Shown here one piece after another: positions 44,421 to 53,130 of a stretch of DNA of 64,000 bases. A program made the position numbers and the translations under genes. The stretch's first letter is position 1. Every line of letters starts with the position of its first letter. This DNA comes from Paracoccus sp. MA (lineage in GTDB: Bacteria; Pseudomonadota; Alphaproteobacteria; Rhodobacterales; Rhodobacteraceae): positions 1,160,001 through 1,224,000 of the forward strand of contig NZ_CP087598.1 of NCBI RefSeq assembly GCF_020990385.1, written 5' to 3'. The notes beneath the pieces are model-generated. The model saw only the letters and a program-made list of their open reading frames with translations. It did not search any database and had not been told where the DNA came from.

Positions 44421-45434
44421 TCAGGCGCTCGCCGCCAGTTCCTCGGGACGCAGCGCGCCGGGGAAATGGCAGGCGGTCAGGTGGCCGTCGCCCAGAAGCG
44501 CCGGCCGCTCGGCGGCGCAGAGGGCCTGCGCGCGCGGGCAGCGGGTGCGGAACACGCAGCCCGAGGGCGGGTTCATCGGCGAGGGCAGCTCGCCCCGCAG
44601 CGGGATCATCCGCTTGTCGCGTTCCAACTGCGGGTCGGGGATCGGCACGGCCGAAAGCAGCGCCTGGGTATAGGGATGCTGCGGATCGGCATAGAGCGCC
44701 TGCGACCCGGCCAGCTCCATCACCCGGCCCAGATACATCACCAGCACCCGGTCGCTGATATGCTTCACCACCGAGAGGTCATGCGCGATGAAGATCAGCG
44801 CCAGGCCCAGATCACGCTGCAACTCGTCCAGCAGGTTGATGACCTGGGCCTGGATCGACACGTCCAGCGCCGAGACCGGCTCGTCGCAGATCACCAGCTT
44901 CGGCTGCACGATCAGGGCGCGGGCGATGCCGATGCGCTGGCACTGGCCGCCGCTGAATTCGTGCGGATAGCGGTTGATCTGGTTCGGAAGCAGGCCGACG
45001 CGGTCCATCATGTCCTTGACGCGGCGCTTGACCTCGTCGCGGCCCAGGCGCTTGTGATGGGTAGTCAGCGGCTCGGCGATGATCTGGCCGACGGTCATGC
45101 GCGGGTTCAGGCTGGCCAGCGGGTCCTGGAACACCATCTGGATCTGGCTGCGGTATTTCAGCATCCCTCGCGCCGAAAGGCCGATCAGGTCGGTGCCGTC
45201 CTGCCAGATCGCCCGGCCGGTCGCCGGGACCAAGCCGGTCAGCGCCCGCGCCAAGGTCGATTTGCCCGAGCCGGATTCGCCGACGATGCCCAGCGTCTCT
45301 CCCGGCATCAGGGTGAAATCCACCCCGCCGACGGCATGCAGCAGGCGCGGCCTGGCCCAGGGCAGGGCGCCTTGCGCGGGAAGCTGGAAGGTGACGCGCA
45401 GGTCGCGCGCCTCGATCAGCGGCTTGGCGGTCAT
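44421..45434 (-). CDS. oppF: Oligopeptide ABC transporter ATPase OppF
   Basis: A 337-residue ABC ATPase of the OppF/DppF type. Walker A GESGSGKSTLAR, signature FSGGQCQRIGIARALI, Walker B LVICDEPVSALDVS and the H-loop FIAHDLSVV are intact. The C-terminal extension carries the cysteine motif CVFRTRCPRAQALC seen in this family, which can hold an Fe-S cluster. It is the last gene of the operon and overlaps oppD by ATGA. With OppD it forms the heterodimeric motor. Confidence 0.95.
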   Translation of the reverse strand: MTAKPLIEARDLRVTFQLPAQGALPWARPRLLHAVGGVDFTLMPGETLGIVGESGSGKSTLARALTGLVPATGRAIWQDGTDLIGLSARGMLKYRSQIQMVFQDPLASLNPRMTVGQIIAEPLTTHHKRLGRDEVKRRVKDMMDRVGLLPNQINRYPHEFSGGQCQRIGIARALIVQPKLVICDEPVSALDVSIQAQVINLLDELQRDLGLALIFIAHDLSVVKHISDRVLVMYLGRVMELAGSQALYADPQHPYTQALLSAVPIPDPQLERDKRMIPLRGELPSPMNPPSGCVFRTRCPRAQALCAAERPALLGDGHLTACHFPGALRPEELAASA

Positions 45435-46486
45435 GGCTTGGCCTCCTGAAGCATCCCGGCCGGCGCCTCGTCCAGATCGGCGGCGGCGGGCTCGGGCAGG
45501 TCGGGCTGCGGGGCATGGCCGGCGCGCACCGCGGCAAGGCCGGCATGGCAGGCCCGCTCGCGCCCCGGCGCGAAGGGGTCGAGCGGCGGCATGGTCTCGC
45601 AGACCGGCATGGCATAGGCGCAGCGCGGCGCGAAGGGGCAGCCGGGCGGCGGGTTGGTCATGTTGGGCGGGCTGCCGGGAATGGCGGTCAGCCGCTCGCC
45701 CTTCTGGTCCACGCGCGGGATCGCCGCCAGCAGGCCCTGGGTATAAGGATGCGCGGGGTCGGCGAAGATCGGCCCGACCGGCGCGCGCTCCATCACCCTG
45801 CCGCCATACATGACCATCACCCGCTCGCAGGCGCCGGCGACCACGCCGAGATCATGGGTGATCAGGATCATCGCCATGCCGAATTCGCGGCGCAGATCGG
45901 CCAGCAGTTCCATGATCTGCGCCTGCACGGTCACGTCCAGCGCCGTGGTCGGCTCGTCGGCGATCAGCAGGTCCGGACGGCAGAGCAGCGCCATGGCGAT
46001 CATCACCCGCTGCCGCATGCCGCCGGAAAACTCATGCGGATACAGCCGGATGCGGCCGCGCGCGTCGGGGATCTTCACCGCGTCGAGCATCCGCGCCGCC
46101 TCGGCCACCGCCTCGCGCCTGCCTAGGCCCTTGTGCAGCATCAGCACCTCGGCCATCTGGTCCGAGACGCGCATATAGGGATTCAGGCTGGTCATCGGGT
46201 CCTGGAACACCATGGCGATGCGGCGGGCGCGGATGCGGTTCAGGACCTTGGGCGGGGCGTTCAGGATCTCGGTGCCGTCGAAGCGGACCGAGCCTGAGGC
46301 GCGGCCGTTCCGCGCCAGCAGGCCCATGATCGAGAACGCCAGTTGCGACTTGCCCGAGCCCGATTCGCCGACGATGCCCAGCGTCTGGCCGCGTTCCACG
46401 TCCAGGTCGATTCCGTTCACGGCCGAGACCTCGCCGTCGGTGGTGGCGAAGCGCACGGTCAGGTCGCGGATTTCCAGCAGCGCCAT
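45431..46486 (-). CDS. oppD: Oligopeptide ABC transporter ATPase OppD
   Basis: A 351-residue ABC ATPase. Walker A GESGSGKSQLAFSIMG, signature FSGGMRQRVMIAMAL, Walker B LLIADEPTTALDVT and H-loop LITHDLGVV. The C-terminal region has CPFAPRCAYAMPVC, the family's cysteine motif, and the usual KGERLTAIPGSPPNMTNPPPGC peptide-importer segment. The start MALLEIRDLTVRF at 46486 is preferred over a longer frame inside oppC. Partner of OppF. Confidence 0.95.
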   Translation of the reverse strand: MALLEIRDLTVRFATTDGEVSAVNGIDLDVERGQTLGIVGESGSGKSQLAFSIMGLLARNGRASGSVRFDGTEILNAPPKVLNRIRARRIAMVFQDPMTSLNPYMRVSDQMAEVLMLHKGLGRREAVAEAARMLDAVKIPDARGRIRLYPHEFSGGMRQRVMIAMALLCRPDLLIADEPTTALDVTVQAQIMELLADLRREFGMAMILITHDLGVVAGACERVMVMYGGRVMERAPVGPIFADPAHPYTQGLLAAIPRVDQKGERLTAIPGSPPNMTNPPPGCPFAPRCAYAMPVCETMPPLDPFAPGRERACHAGLAAVRAGHAPQPDLPEPAAADLDEAPAGMLQEAKP

Positions 46487-46487
46487 G

Positions 46488-47411
46488 TCAGCGATCCTTC
46501 GGGTCCAGCGCATCGCGCAAGCCGTCGCCGACGAAGAAGAAGGCGAACAGCGTGATGCAGAAGAAGAACAGCGGAAAGGCCAGCTGCCAGAGCGTGCCGT
46601 AGTTCATCGTCCCCGCCCCTTCGGAGATCAGTGCCCCCCAGGAGGTCAGCGGCTCCTGCACGCCAAGGCCCAGGAAGCTGATGAAGCTTTCCGACAGGAT
46701 CATCAGCGGCACCAGCAGCGTCGCATAGACCGCGACCACGCCCATCAGGTTCGGCACGATATGGCGCAGGATGATCCGCCATGCCGGGACGCCGGTGGCG
46801 CGGGCGGCCTCGATGAATTCGCGGTTCTTCAGGCTCAGGGTCTGGCCGCGCACGATGCGCGACATGTCCAGCCAGGAAATCAGGCCGATGCCCAGGAACA
46901 GCATGGACATCGAGCGGCCGAAGACCACCAGCAGCAGGATCAGCACGAACATGTAGGGGATCGACATCAGCACATCGACCGCGCGCATCATCACCGCATC
47001 GGTGCGCCCGCCGACATAGCCTGCCGTCGCGCCGTAAAGCGTGCCGACGACGACCGCGATGCCGGCGCCGATCAGCCCGACCATCAGGCTGACCTGCGTG
47101 CCCTGCACGGTGCGCGAGAACAGGTCGCGGCCCAGGTCGTCGGTGCCGAAATAATGCCCGTTCGACCAGCTGGGCGCGCCGAGCTGCGCGGCCTGGCCCA
47201 TGATCGAGAAGTCCATCTCCTCGTTCGACCAGGCGGCCAGCTGGTTGCCCAGCAGCGCGAACAGCCCGACCAGGACCAGCACGGCCAGGCTGACCATGGC
47301 GGCCTTGTTGCGGCGAAAGCGGCGGCGGGCGTCGGCCCAGGGGCTGCGGCCCCTGACCTCGGGTTCGGCAAGCCGCGCGGCCAGCGATTGCATCTGACGG
47401 CTGTCGATCAT
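46488..47411 (-). CDS. oppC: Oligopeptide ABC transporter permease OppC
   Basis: A 307-residue permease with six membrane helices (first at about residues 38-58) and the long periplasmic loop of the OppC/DppC type. FGTDDLGRDLFSRTVQGTQVSLMVGLIGA and the EAA loop EAARATGVPAWRIILRHIVPN, which contacts the ATPases, are clear (residues about 92-120 and 185-205). One base separates it from oppD and three from oppB. Confidence 0.94.
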   Translation of the reverse strand: MIDSRQMQSLAARLAEPEVRGRSPWADARRRFRRNKAAMVSLAVLVLVGLFALLGNQLAAWSNEEMDFSIMGQAAQLGAPSWSNGHYFGTDDLGRDLFSRTVQGTQVSLMVGLIGAGIAVVVGTLYGATAGYVGGRTDAVMMRAVDVLMSIPYMFVLILLLVVFGRSMSMLFLGIGLISWLDMSRIVRGQTLSLKNREFIEAARATGVPAWRIILRHIVPNLMGVVAVYATLLVPLMILSESFISFLGLGVQEPLTSWGALISEGAGTMNYGTLWQLAFPLFFFCITLFAFFFVGDGLRDALDPKDR

Positions 47412-47414
47412 GGC

Positions 47415-48332
47415 TCAATACCGGATCTTCGGGTCGATCCAGGCGTAGAGCACATCGACCACGAGGCTGAAAAGGATGGTCAGCGCGCCGACCAGGATGG
47501 TGATCCCCATCATCACCGCATAATCGCGGTTCAGCGCCGAATCGACGAAGCTGCGGCCGATGCCGCCGGTCGAGAAATACATGTCGATCACCACCGATCC
47601 GGTGATCATGGTGACGAAGGCGGGGCCAAGGTAGCTGATGACCGGCAGCATGGCGGGCTTCAAGGCATGGCGCAGGATCACCGCGCGTTCGGGCAGCCCC
47701 TTGGCGCGGGCGGTGCGGATATGGTTCGAGCCCAGCACCTCAAGCATCGAGGACCGCGTGATGCGCGCGATCGAGGCCATGAAGCTGGTGGAGAGCGCCA
47801 CGACCGGCATGATCCAGTAGATCGGCCCGCCCCAGCCGCCGCCCGGCAGCCAGCCGAGCCACAGCGTGAAGACCAGCACCAGCAGCGGCGCCATGACGAA
47901 GTTCGGCAGCACCTGCGCGCCGATCGAGATGCCGACGGCCAGGTAGTCCATCCAGCTGTTCTGCCGGATCGCCGCCGCGACGCCCAGGGCCACGCCGACC
48001 GCCACCGCCACGACAAAGGCGATGCCGCCATAGGTCAGCGTCACCGGAAAGCCGGCGGCGATGATCTGGTTCACAGAACGGTCGGGATAGACGAAGCTGG
48101 GACCGAAGTCGAAATGCGCCACGATCCCCCAGACATAGCCCGCGATCTGCCGCCAGAGCGGCTCGTCCAGCCCGTATTTCGCGTTCAGGTTGGCCAGCAC
48201 CTGCGGCGGCAGGGCGCGTTCCTGCGTGAAGGGCCCGCCGGGCGCGGCATGCATCAAGAGGAACGAGACGACGATCAGCAGAAGCAGCGTCGGAATGGCG
48301 ACCGCGAGCCGCCGCAGGATGAAGCCGAACAT
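47415..48332 (-). CDS. oppB: Oligopeptide ABC transporter permease OppB
   Basis: A 305-residue permease of the OppB/DppB type with six helices: FGFILRRLAVAIPTLLLLIVVSFLLMHAAPGGPF is the family start (residues 2-36), and the EAA loop is RTARAKGLPERAVILRHALKP. It forms the channel with OppC. A 64-bp gap with a strong hairpin separates it from oppA upstream. Confidence 0.94.
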   Translation of the reverse strand: MFGFILRRLAVAIPTLLLLIVVSFLLMHAAPGGPFTQERALPPQVLANLNAKYGLDEPLWRQIAGYVWGIVAHFDFGPSFVYPDRSVNQIIAAGFPVTLTYGGIAFVVAVAVGVALGVAAAIRQNSWMDYLAVGISIGAQVLPNFVMAPLLVLVFTLWLGWLPGGGWGGPIYWIMPVVALSTSFMASIARITRSSMLEVLGSNHIRTARAKGLPERAVILRHALKPAMLPVISYLGPAFVTMITGSVVIDMYFSTGGIGRSFVDSALNRDYAVMMGITILVGALTILFSLVVDVLYAWIDPKIRY

Positions 48333-48368
48333 GCGCAGGTTCCCGATGACAGGTGCCGGACGTGTTCA

Positions 48369-48390
48369 GGGGCGGCCGCGCGGCCACCCC
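48369..48390 (-). other. Strong hairpin in the oppA-oppB gap
   Basis: On the minus strand, GGGGTGGCCGC and GCGGCCGCCCC form a near-perfect 10-11 pair stem with almost no loop. There is no T run after it, so it is more likely an mRNA-stabilising or attenuating element that lets the binding-protein transcript outnumber the membrane parts than a simple terminator. Confidence 0.55.
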
Positions 48391-48396
48391 CGGGGG

Positions 48397-50001
48397 TCAT
48401 TTCTGGATGCGGTAGATGTCCTTGGCATACCAGTCGTTCATCACGTTCTCGGTCGGCAGGCCCTTGATGTCGTCGCGGATCATGTCGACCTTGGAATATT
48501 GATAGACCGGGACCAGCGGCATGTCCTCGGCCAGGATCTTCTCGGCCGCGGTATATTGCTCGTTCGGGTCTTCCGAGGTCTTGGACTGGTCCATCAGCCT
48601 GTCGAATTCCGGGTTGGAATACTTGCCGTAGTTCATGCCCGTGCTGCGGAAATAGTCGAGGAAGGTCGAGGCCTCGTTATAGTCGGCGCACCAGGCATAG
48701 CGGGCCATCTCGAAATCCTGCGATTGCATGCGGTCGGTATGCACCTTCCATTCCACGTTGTTCAGCGTCAGCTCGACGCCGATCTGCTTGTAGAACTGCT
48801 GCGCGGCGACGGCGATCTTCTTGTGGTTCTCGTCGGTATTGTATTGCAGGGTCAGCTTCAGCGGCTTGTCGGAACCGTAGCCGGCCTCGGCCAGCAGCGC
48901 CTTGGCCTTTTCCAGCCGCTCGGCCTGGGACCAGCCGGCATAGTCGATCTCGGGCATCTGGAAGCCCTCGATGGCCCAATGCGTCCAGTTATAGGCCGGC
49001 TTCTGGCCGCCCTGCAGGATCTGGTTCACCACCACGTCGCGCTGCATGGCATAGCTGAGCGCCTTGCGCACCCGCACGTCCTTCAGCGCCTCGGGGCCTT
49101 TCTCGCTGACGTTCAGAAGATAGGCATAGGTGCAGGAATAGGGAATCGAGACCGCCTGGTCGGGGAATTGCTCCTTGAGCCGCGGATATTGCCCGGCCGG
49201 GATCTGCACGCGGTCGAGCTCGCCCGCCTGATAGCGGGTCAGCGCGACGTTGTTGTCGTTCACCGTCAGGCCCTTGATCCGCTCCATGATCACATTGTCC
49301 GCGTCCCAGTATTCCGGGTTCTTCTCCATGCTGATCTGCACGCCCAGGTCGTGGCTTTTCAGCACATAGGCGCCGTTGCCGACCAGCTTGCCGGGCTGGG
49401 TCCAGCTGTCGCCCTCGGCCTCGACCACCTTCTGGTGGACCGGGAAGGTCGAGCCATGCGTGACCATTTTCGGGAAATAGGGCGTGGGGGTGGTCAGCCT
49501 GACCTCCAGCGTGTGGTCGTCCACGGCCTTGACGCCCAGCTCCTCGGGCGTCTTCTCGCCCTTGACCACCGCCGTGGCGTTCTCGACGTTCATCAGCTCC
49601 ATGAACCAGGCATATTCGCTGGCGGTGGCCGGATCGGCCAGCCGCCGCCAGCTATAGACAAAATCATGCGCGGTGACCGGATCGCCATTCGACCATTTCG
49701 CCGCGGGGCGCAGGTGGAAGGTATAGGTCAGCTTGTCCTCGGACAGGTCGAAGCCGGTCGCGACGCCGGGAACCGGCGCGCCCTTCTCGTCCTCGTTCAG
49801 CAGGCCCTCGAAGAGCTGGCGGATGATGTCCGAGCCCTCGACATCGGTGTTCTTCTGCGGGTCGGCGGTCTTGATCGCATCCAGCAGCCAGAAGGTATAG
49901 GACTGGTTCTCGGCCAGCTTCTCGCCCTCGGCGGGCTTCACGGCCAGCGCAGGCAGGGCCATGCCTGCAACCAGAGCGGTCGTCAGGAACAGTCGGATCA
50001 T
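48397..50001 (-). CDS. oppA: Oligopeptide-binding protein OppA
   Basis: A 534-residue periplasmic binding protein of family SBP_5. Signal peptide about residues 1-20 (AGMALPALA). Core motifs are DPQKNTDVEGSDIIRQLFEGLLNED, YTFHLRPAAKWSNGDPVTAHDFVYSWRR and VRKALSYAMQRDVVVNQI, typical of OppA/MppA. It captures peptides for OppBCDF. It lacks a lipobox, as expected in a Gram-negative. First gene of the operon; its promoter lies in the 138-bp divergent region shared with cobP. Confidence 0.95.
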   Translation of the reverse strand: MIRLFLTTALVAGMALPALAVKPAEGEKLAENQSYTFWLLDAIKTADPQKNTDVEGSDIIRQLFEGLLNEDEKGAPVPGVATGFDLSEDKLTYTFHLRPAAKWSNGDPVTAHDFVYSWRRLADPATASEYAWFMELMNVENATAVVKGEKTPEELGVKAVDDHTLEVRLTTPTPYFPKMVTHGSTFPVHQKVVEAEGDSWTQPGKLVGNGAYVLKSHDLGVQISMEKNPEYWDADNVIMERIKGLTVNDNNVALTRYQAGELDRVQIPAGQYPRLKEQFPDQAVSIPYSCTYAYLLNVSEKGPEALKDVRVRKALSYAMQRDVVVNQILQGGQKPAYNWTHWAIEGFQMPEIDYAGWSQAERLEKAKALLAEAGYGSDKPLKLTLQYNTDENHKKIAVAAQQFYKQIGVELTLNNVEWKVHTDRMQSQDFEMARYAWCADYNEASTFLDYFRSTGMNYGKYSNPEFDRLMDQSKTSEDPNEQYTAAEKILAEDMPLVPVYQYSKVDMIRDDIKGLPTENVMNDWYAKDIYRIQK

Positions 50002-50032
50002 GGGGCACCTCTCTGTTGTTCATAGCGCGGTT

Positions 50033-50091
50033 CTTGCTGTCCATGCCGCGCGGATGACCGAAATTGAGCCCAAAACCTGTAAGACAGCAAG
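50033..50091. repeat. Inverted repeat in the oppA-cobP divergent region
   Basis: CTTGCTGTC at 50033-50041 and its perfect complement GACAGCAAG at 50083-50091 are separated by 41 bp. The arms sit upstream of oppA (start 50001) and cobP (start 50140). The spacing of about five helical turns would suit a regulator that loops DNA, or it may be chance. Confidence 0.35.
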
Positions 50092-50139
50092 AGAGATTTC
50101 CGGCTTTCGCAGGGCCCGCCCATGTGAAACAACACGGAC

Positions 50140-50673
50140 ATGAGCAGCGATCCGCGCATCACCATGGTCACCGGCGGCGCCCGTTCGGGCAAGTCCGCGC
50201 TGGCCGAATCCATCGCCGCCCGTCACCCGGGCGCGCGGATCTACATCGCCACGGCCGAAGCCCGGGACGACGAAATGACGCAGCGTATCGGCCGGCACCG
50301 CGACCGGCGCGGCACCGGCTGGCAGACGGTCGAGGAGCCGCGCGATCTGGCCAGCGCGCTGGCGCGCACGGACGGGCAGGGGGTGCGGCTGGTCGATTGC
50401 CTGACGCTGTGGCTGTCGAACCTGATGGCCGACGAGGATCGGCCCGACCCGCAGGTGCGCCGGCTTTGCGCGGTGCTGGGCGCGCAGCAAAGCCCCGTGG
50501 TGCTGGTGACGAACGAGCTGGGTCTGGGCATCGTGCCCGAGAATGCGCTTGCCCGCCGCTTCCGGGACGAGCATGGCTGGATGAACCAGGCGGTGGCCGG
50601 GGTCGCGGACGAGGTCTGGATGGCCGTCAGCGGCCTGCCGCTACGCCTCAAACCGCAAAGAGGGACATCGTGA
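50140..50673 (+). CDS. cobP: Adenosylcobinamide kinase/guanylyltransferase
   Basis: A 177-residue bifunctional enzyme (CobP/CobU) that phosphorylates adenosylcobinamide and transfers GMP to it in late cobalamin assembly. Walker A GGARSGKS is at residues 12-19; YIATAEARDDEMTQRIGRHRDRR contains the guanylylated-His region; VDCLTLWLSNLM and VTNELGLGIVPEN are family signatures. The following gene starts within its stop codon (GTGA). No cobalamin riboswitch is seen upstream, unlike the uptake operon. Confidence 0.95.
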   Translation: MSSDPRITMVTGGARSGKSALAESIAARHPGARIYIATAEARDDEMTQRIGRHRDRRGTGWQTVEEPRDLASALARTDGQGVRLVDCLTLWLSNLMADEDRPDPQVRRLCAVLGAQQSPVVLVTNELGLGIVPENALARRFRDEHGWMNQAVAGVADEVWMAVSGLPLRLKPQRGTS

Positions 50674-51626
50674 AAGAGTTCGACGAGACCGCCGCCGCCG
50701 CCGCCCGCGACCGCCAGGACCAGCTGACCAAGCCCCCCGGCTCGCTGGGCCGGCTCGAAGAGCTGGCGGTGTTCATGGCCGGCTGGCAGGGCCGCGAGCG
50801 GCCGGCGATCGAGCGCGCGCAGGCGCTGGTCTTTGCCGGCAATCACGGCATCACCCGGCAGGGCGTGAACGCCTTCCCGGCCGAAGTCACCGCCCAGATG
50901 GTCGAGAATTTCCGCAAGGGCGGCGCGGCGATCAACCAGCTTTGCCGGCTGGCCGGGGCCGAGCTGCAGGTCATCGCGCTGGACCTGGACCGGCCGACCG
51001 GGGATTTCACCGAAGGCATGGCGATGGAGGTCGACGAGCTGGTCGCCGCCATCCAGACCGGCAAGAACGCCGTGGACCCCGAGGCGGACGTGATCCTGCT
51101 GGGCGAGATGGGGATCGGCAATTCCACCGTCGCGGCGGCGCTGGCGGCGGCGACCTTCGGCGGCACGGCCGAGGACTGGGTCGGGCCCGGCACCGGCGCC
51201 GACGACGCGGTCATGGCCAACAAGCTGCGCGCCGTCGCGGCCGGGCTCAAGCGCCACAAGGGCGCTGCGACGGCGGCCTCGATCCTGGGCTCTTATGGCG
51301 GGCGCGAGCAGGCGGCGATCTGCGGCGCGGTGATCCGGGCGCGCGAGCTGGGGATCCCGGTGATCCTGGACGGGTTCATCTGCTCGGCGGCGGCGGGCGT
51401 GCTGCTGGTCAACGACCGCAACGCGCTGGACCATTGCCTGATCGGCCATGAAAGCGCCGAGCCGGGCCATCGCCGCCTGATCGCGGTGATGCAGAAGAAG
51501 CCGGTGGTGACGCTGGACATGCGCCTGGGCGAGGGCTCGGGCGCGGCGGTGGCGCTGATGATCCTGCGCGCCGCGCTGGAATGCCATAACGGCATGGCCA
51601 CCTTTGCCGAGGCCGGGATTGGCTAG
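50670..51626 (+). CDS. cobT: Nicotinate-nucleotide-dimethylbenzimidazole phosphoribosyltransferase
   Basis: A 318-residue enzyme that makes alpha-ribazole phosphate, the lower ligand of B12. GTG at 50670 overlaps the cobP stop and begins the conserved part (KEFDETAAAAARDRQDQLTKPPGSLGRLEELA). Other signatures are VFAGNHGITRQGVNAFPAEVTAQM, LLGEMGIGNSTVAAALAAA and the catalytic-Glu region GGREQAAICGAVIRAREL...LGEGSGAAVALMI. Length slightly below the usual 340-350. Followed by cobS with a stop-region overlap. Confidence 0.94.
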   Translation: MKEFDETAAAAARDRQDQLTKPPGSLGRLEELAVFMAGWQGRERPAIERAQALVFAGNHGITRQGVNAFPAEVTAQMVENFRKGGAAINQLCRLAGAELQVIALDLDRPTGDFTEGMAMEVDELVAAIQTGKNAVDPEADVILLGEMGIGNSTVAAALAAATFGGTAEDWVGPGTGADDAVMANKLRAVAAGLKRHKGAATAASILGSYGGREQAAICGAVIRARELGIPVILDGFICSAAAGVLLVNDRNALDHCLIGHESAEPGHRRLIAVMQKKPVVTLDMRLGEGSGAAVALMILRAALECHNGMATFAEAGIG

Positions 51627-52386
51627 GCTTCCGGCCGAGGCGGCGCTGGCGCTGGTCTGGCTGACCCGGCTGCCTGCGGGGCGACTGTTGCCCGCGACGC
51701 CGCCCGCCCTGGCGCGGGCGGCCTGGGCCTTTCCGCTGGCGGGGCTGGCCGTCGGGCTGATCGGCGCCGCCGTTCTGGCGCTGGCCGCCTTTGCCGGGTT
51801 GCCGGCACCGGTCGCGGCGCTGCTGACGGTGGGCGCCATGATCCTTGTCACCGGCGGGCTGCACGAAGACGGGCTGGCCGATTTCGCGGATGGCAGCGGC
51901 GGCGCCACGCCCGAGCGGCGGCTGGAGATCATGCGCGATTCCCGCATCGGCAGCTATGGCGTCCTGGCCCTGATCGTGACCATCGGGCTGCGCGTGGCGG
52001 CGGTTGCGGCGCTGTTCGGCGACCCGTGGCTGGCCGCGGCGGCCCTGGCCGGGATGGCGGCGGCCTCGCGTGCCGGCATGGCGGCGGGGCTGGGGCTGAT
52101 GCCGCCGGCGCGGCGCGACGGGCTGGGCCATGCCGCGGGCCGGCCGGGGCGCGGCGCCGTCGCAGCGGCGCTGGCGTTGGGCGCCGCGGCCTTGCTGCCG
52201 CCGGCGCTGTGCCTGCCGCATCCGCCGGCGGCCTGGCTTCTGCCGGCGGCGGCCATGGCGGCGGCGCAGCTCTGGCTGGCGCGGCGGGCGATGCGCGGGC
52301 TCGGCGGGCAGACCGGCGACGTTCTGGGCGCCATGCAGCAGGCGGGCGAGGTCGCGGGGCTGGTCGCCCTGACCGCGCTGGCCTAA
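51619..52386 (+). CDS. cobS: Adenosylcobinamide-GDP ribazoletransferase (cobalamin synthase)
   Basis: A membrane enzyme (CobS/CobV) of about 255 residues that joins adenosylcobinamide-GDP and alpha-ribazole. LTRLPAGRLLP opens the family domain; GGLHEDGLADFADGSGGATPERRLEIMRDSRIGSYG is the metal/substrate signature with conserved acidic residues (about residues 79-114). Six or more hydrophobic helices follow, and GGQTGDVLGAMQQAGEV is the C-terminal hallmark. The start is uncertain: TTG at 51619 overlaps the cobT end, TTG at 51604 is five codons earlier, and there is no ATG nearby. Confidence 0.9.
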   Translation: MARLPAEAALALVWLTRLPAGRLLPATPPALARAAWAFPLAGLAVGLIGAAVLALAAFAGLPAPVAALLTVGAMILVTGGLHEDGLADFADGSGGATPERRLEIMRDSRIGSYGVLALIVTIGLRVAAVAALFGDPWLAAAALAGMAAASRAGMAAGLGLMPPARRDGLGHAAGRPGRGAVAAALALGAAALLPPALCLPHPPAAWLLPAAAMAAAQLWLARRAMRGLGGQTGDVLGAMQQAGEVAGLVALTALA

Positions 52387-52506
52387 GCGCCGTTACGTCG
52401 CTTTGCTTTTTCTTGACCGCCTTTAGGGGTTCATTCATACGAAGCGGCTACATCAAGGGGGAAACCCCTGCTCGCGGGCCACAAGAACATTGAGGGAGGT
52501 TTTCAC

Positions 52507-53130
52507 ATGGGCGCCCTGCTGGGGCTTTCTCGCGGCATCGACCGCGTCAATTCGGTCATCGGCCGAAGCGTGAGCTGGCTGATCCTCGTCGCCGTTCTGG
52601 TCAGCGCCGGGAACGCGGTCATCCGCAAGGTGCTGAACACCTCGTCCAACGCCTGGCTGGAACTGCAATGGTATCTCTTCGGCGCCGCCTTCCTCGGGGC
52701 CGCCGCCTATACGCTCAAGGAAAACGAGCATATTCGCATCGACATCATCTTTGGCCTCTGGAGCCGGCGCCGCCAGCACTGGATCGACCTGATCGGGCAT
52801 GTCTTCTTCCTGATGCCCTTCGTCACGCTGATGATCTGGTATCTCTACTCCTGGGCGATGCGCTCCTATTACCGGGGCGAGGTCTCGACCAATGCCGGCG
52901 GGCTGGTGCTGTGGCCGGCCAAGATGCTGCTGCTGGCCGGCTTCGTCATGCTGTTCTTCCAGGGTATTTCCGAGATCATCAAGAAGATCGCCGTCATGCG
53001 CGGCATCATCGAGGATCCGAACCCCTTCGTCTCGGCGCATGAGGCCGCGGCGCTGGAAAGCGAGACCATGGCCCGCGAGATGAAGGCTGCGCTGGAGGAA
53101 GACCGGCAGGACGGGGAGTCCCGCAAATGA
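52507..53130 (+). CDS. dctQ: TRAP transporter small permease (DctQ type)
   Basis: A 207-residue four-helix membrane protein of the DctQ family. It has helix 1 at about residues 22-42, the family region SNAWLELQWYLFGAAFLGAAAYTLKENEHIRID, and a C-terminal acidic tail (ESETMAREMKAALEEDRQDG). It joins the large permease to form an ion-driven importer. GGGAGG precedes the ATG. A TTGACC box at 52413-52418 with CATACG 17 bp on is a weak promoter candidate in the 120-bp gap after cobS. It overlaps dctM by ATGA. Confidence 0.93.
   Translation: MGALLGLSRGIDRVNSVIGRSVSWLILVAVLVSAGNAVIRKVLNTSSNAWLELQWYLFGAAFLGAAAYTLKENEHIRIDIIFGLWSRRRQHWIDLIGHVFFLMPFVTLMIWYLYSWAMRSYYRGEVSTNAGGLVLWPAKMLLLAGFVMLFFQGISEIIKKIAVMRGIIEDPNPFVSAHEAAALESETMAREMKAALEEDRQDGESRK

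Noticed and set aside
46212..48467. 751-codon plus-strand frame
   Set aside because: Antisense of oppC and oppB; only a shadow.
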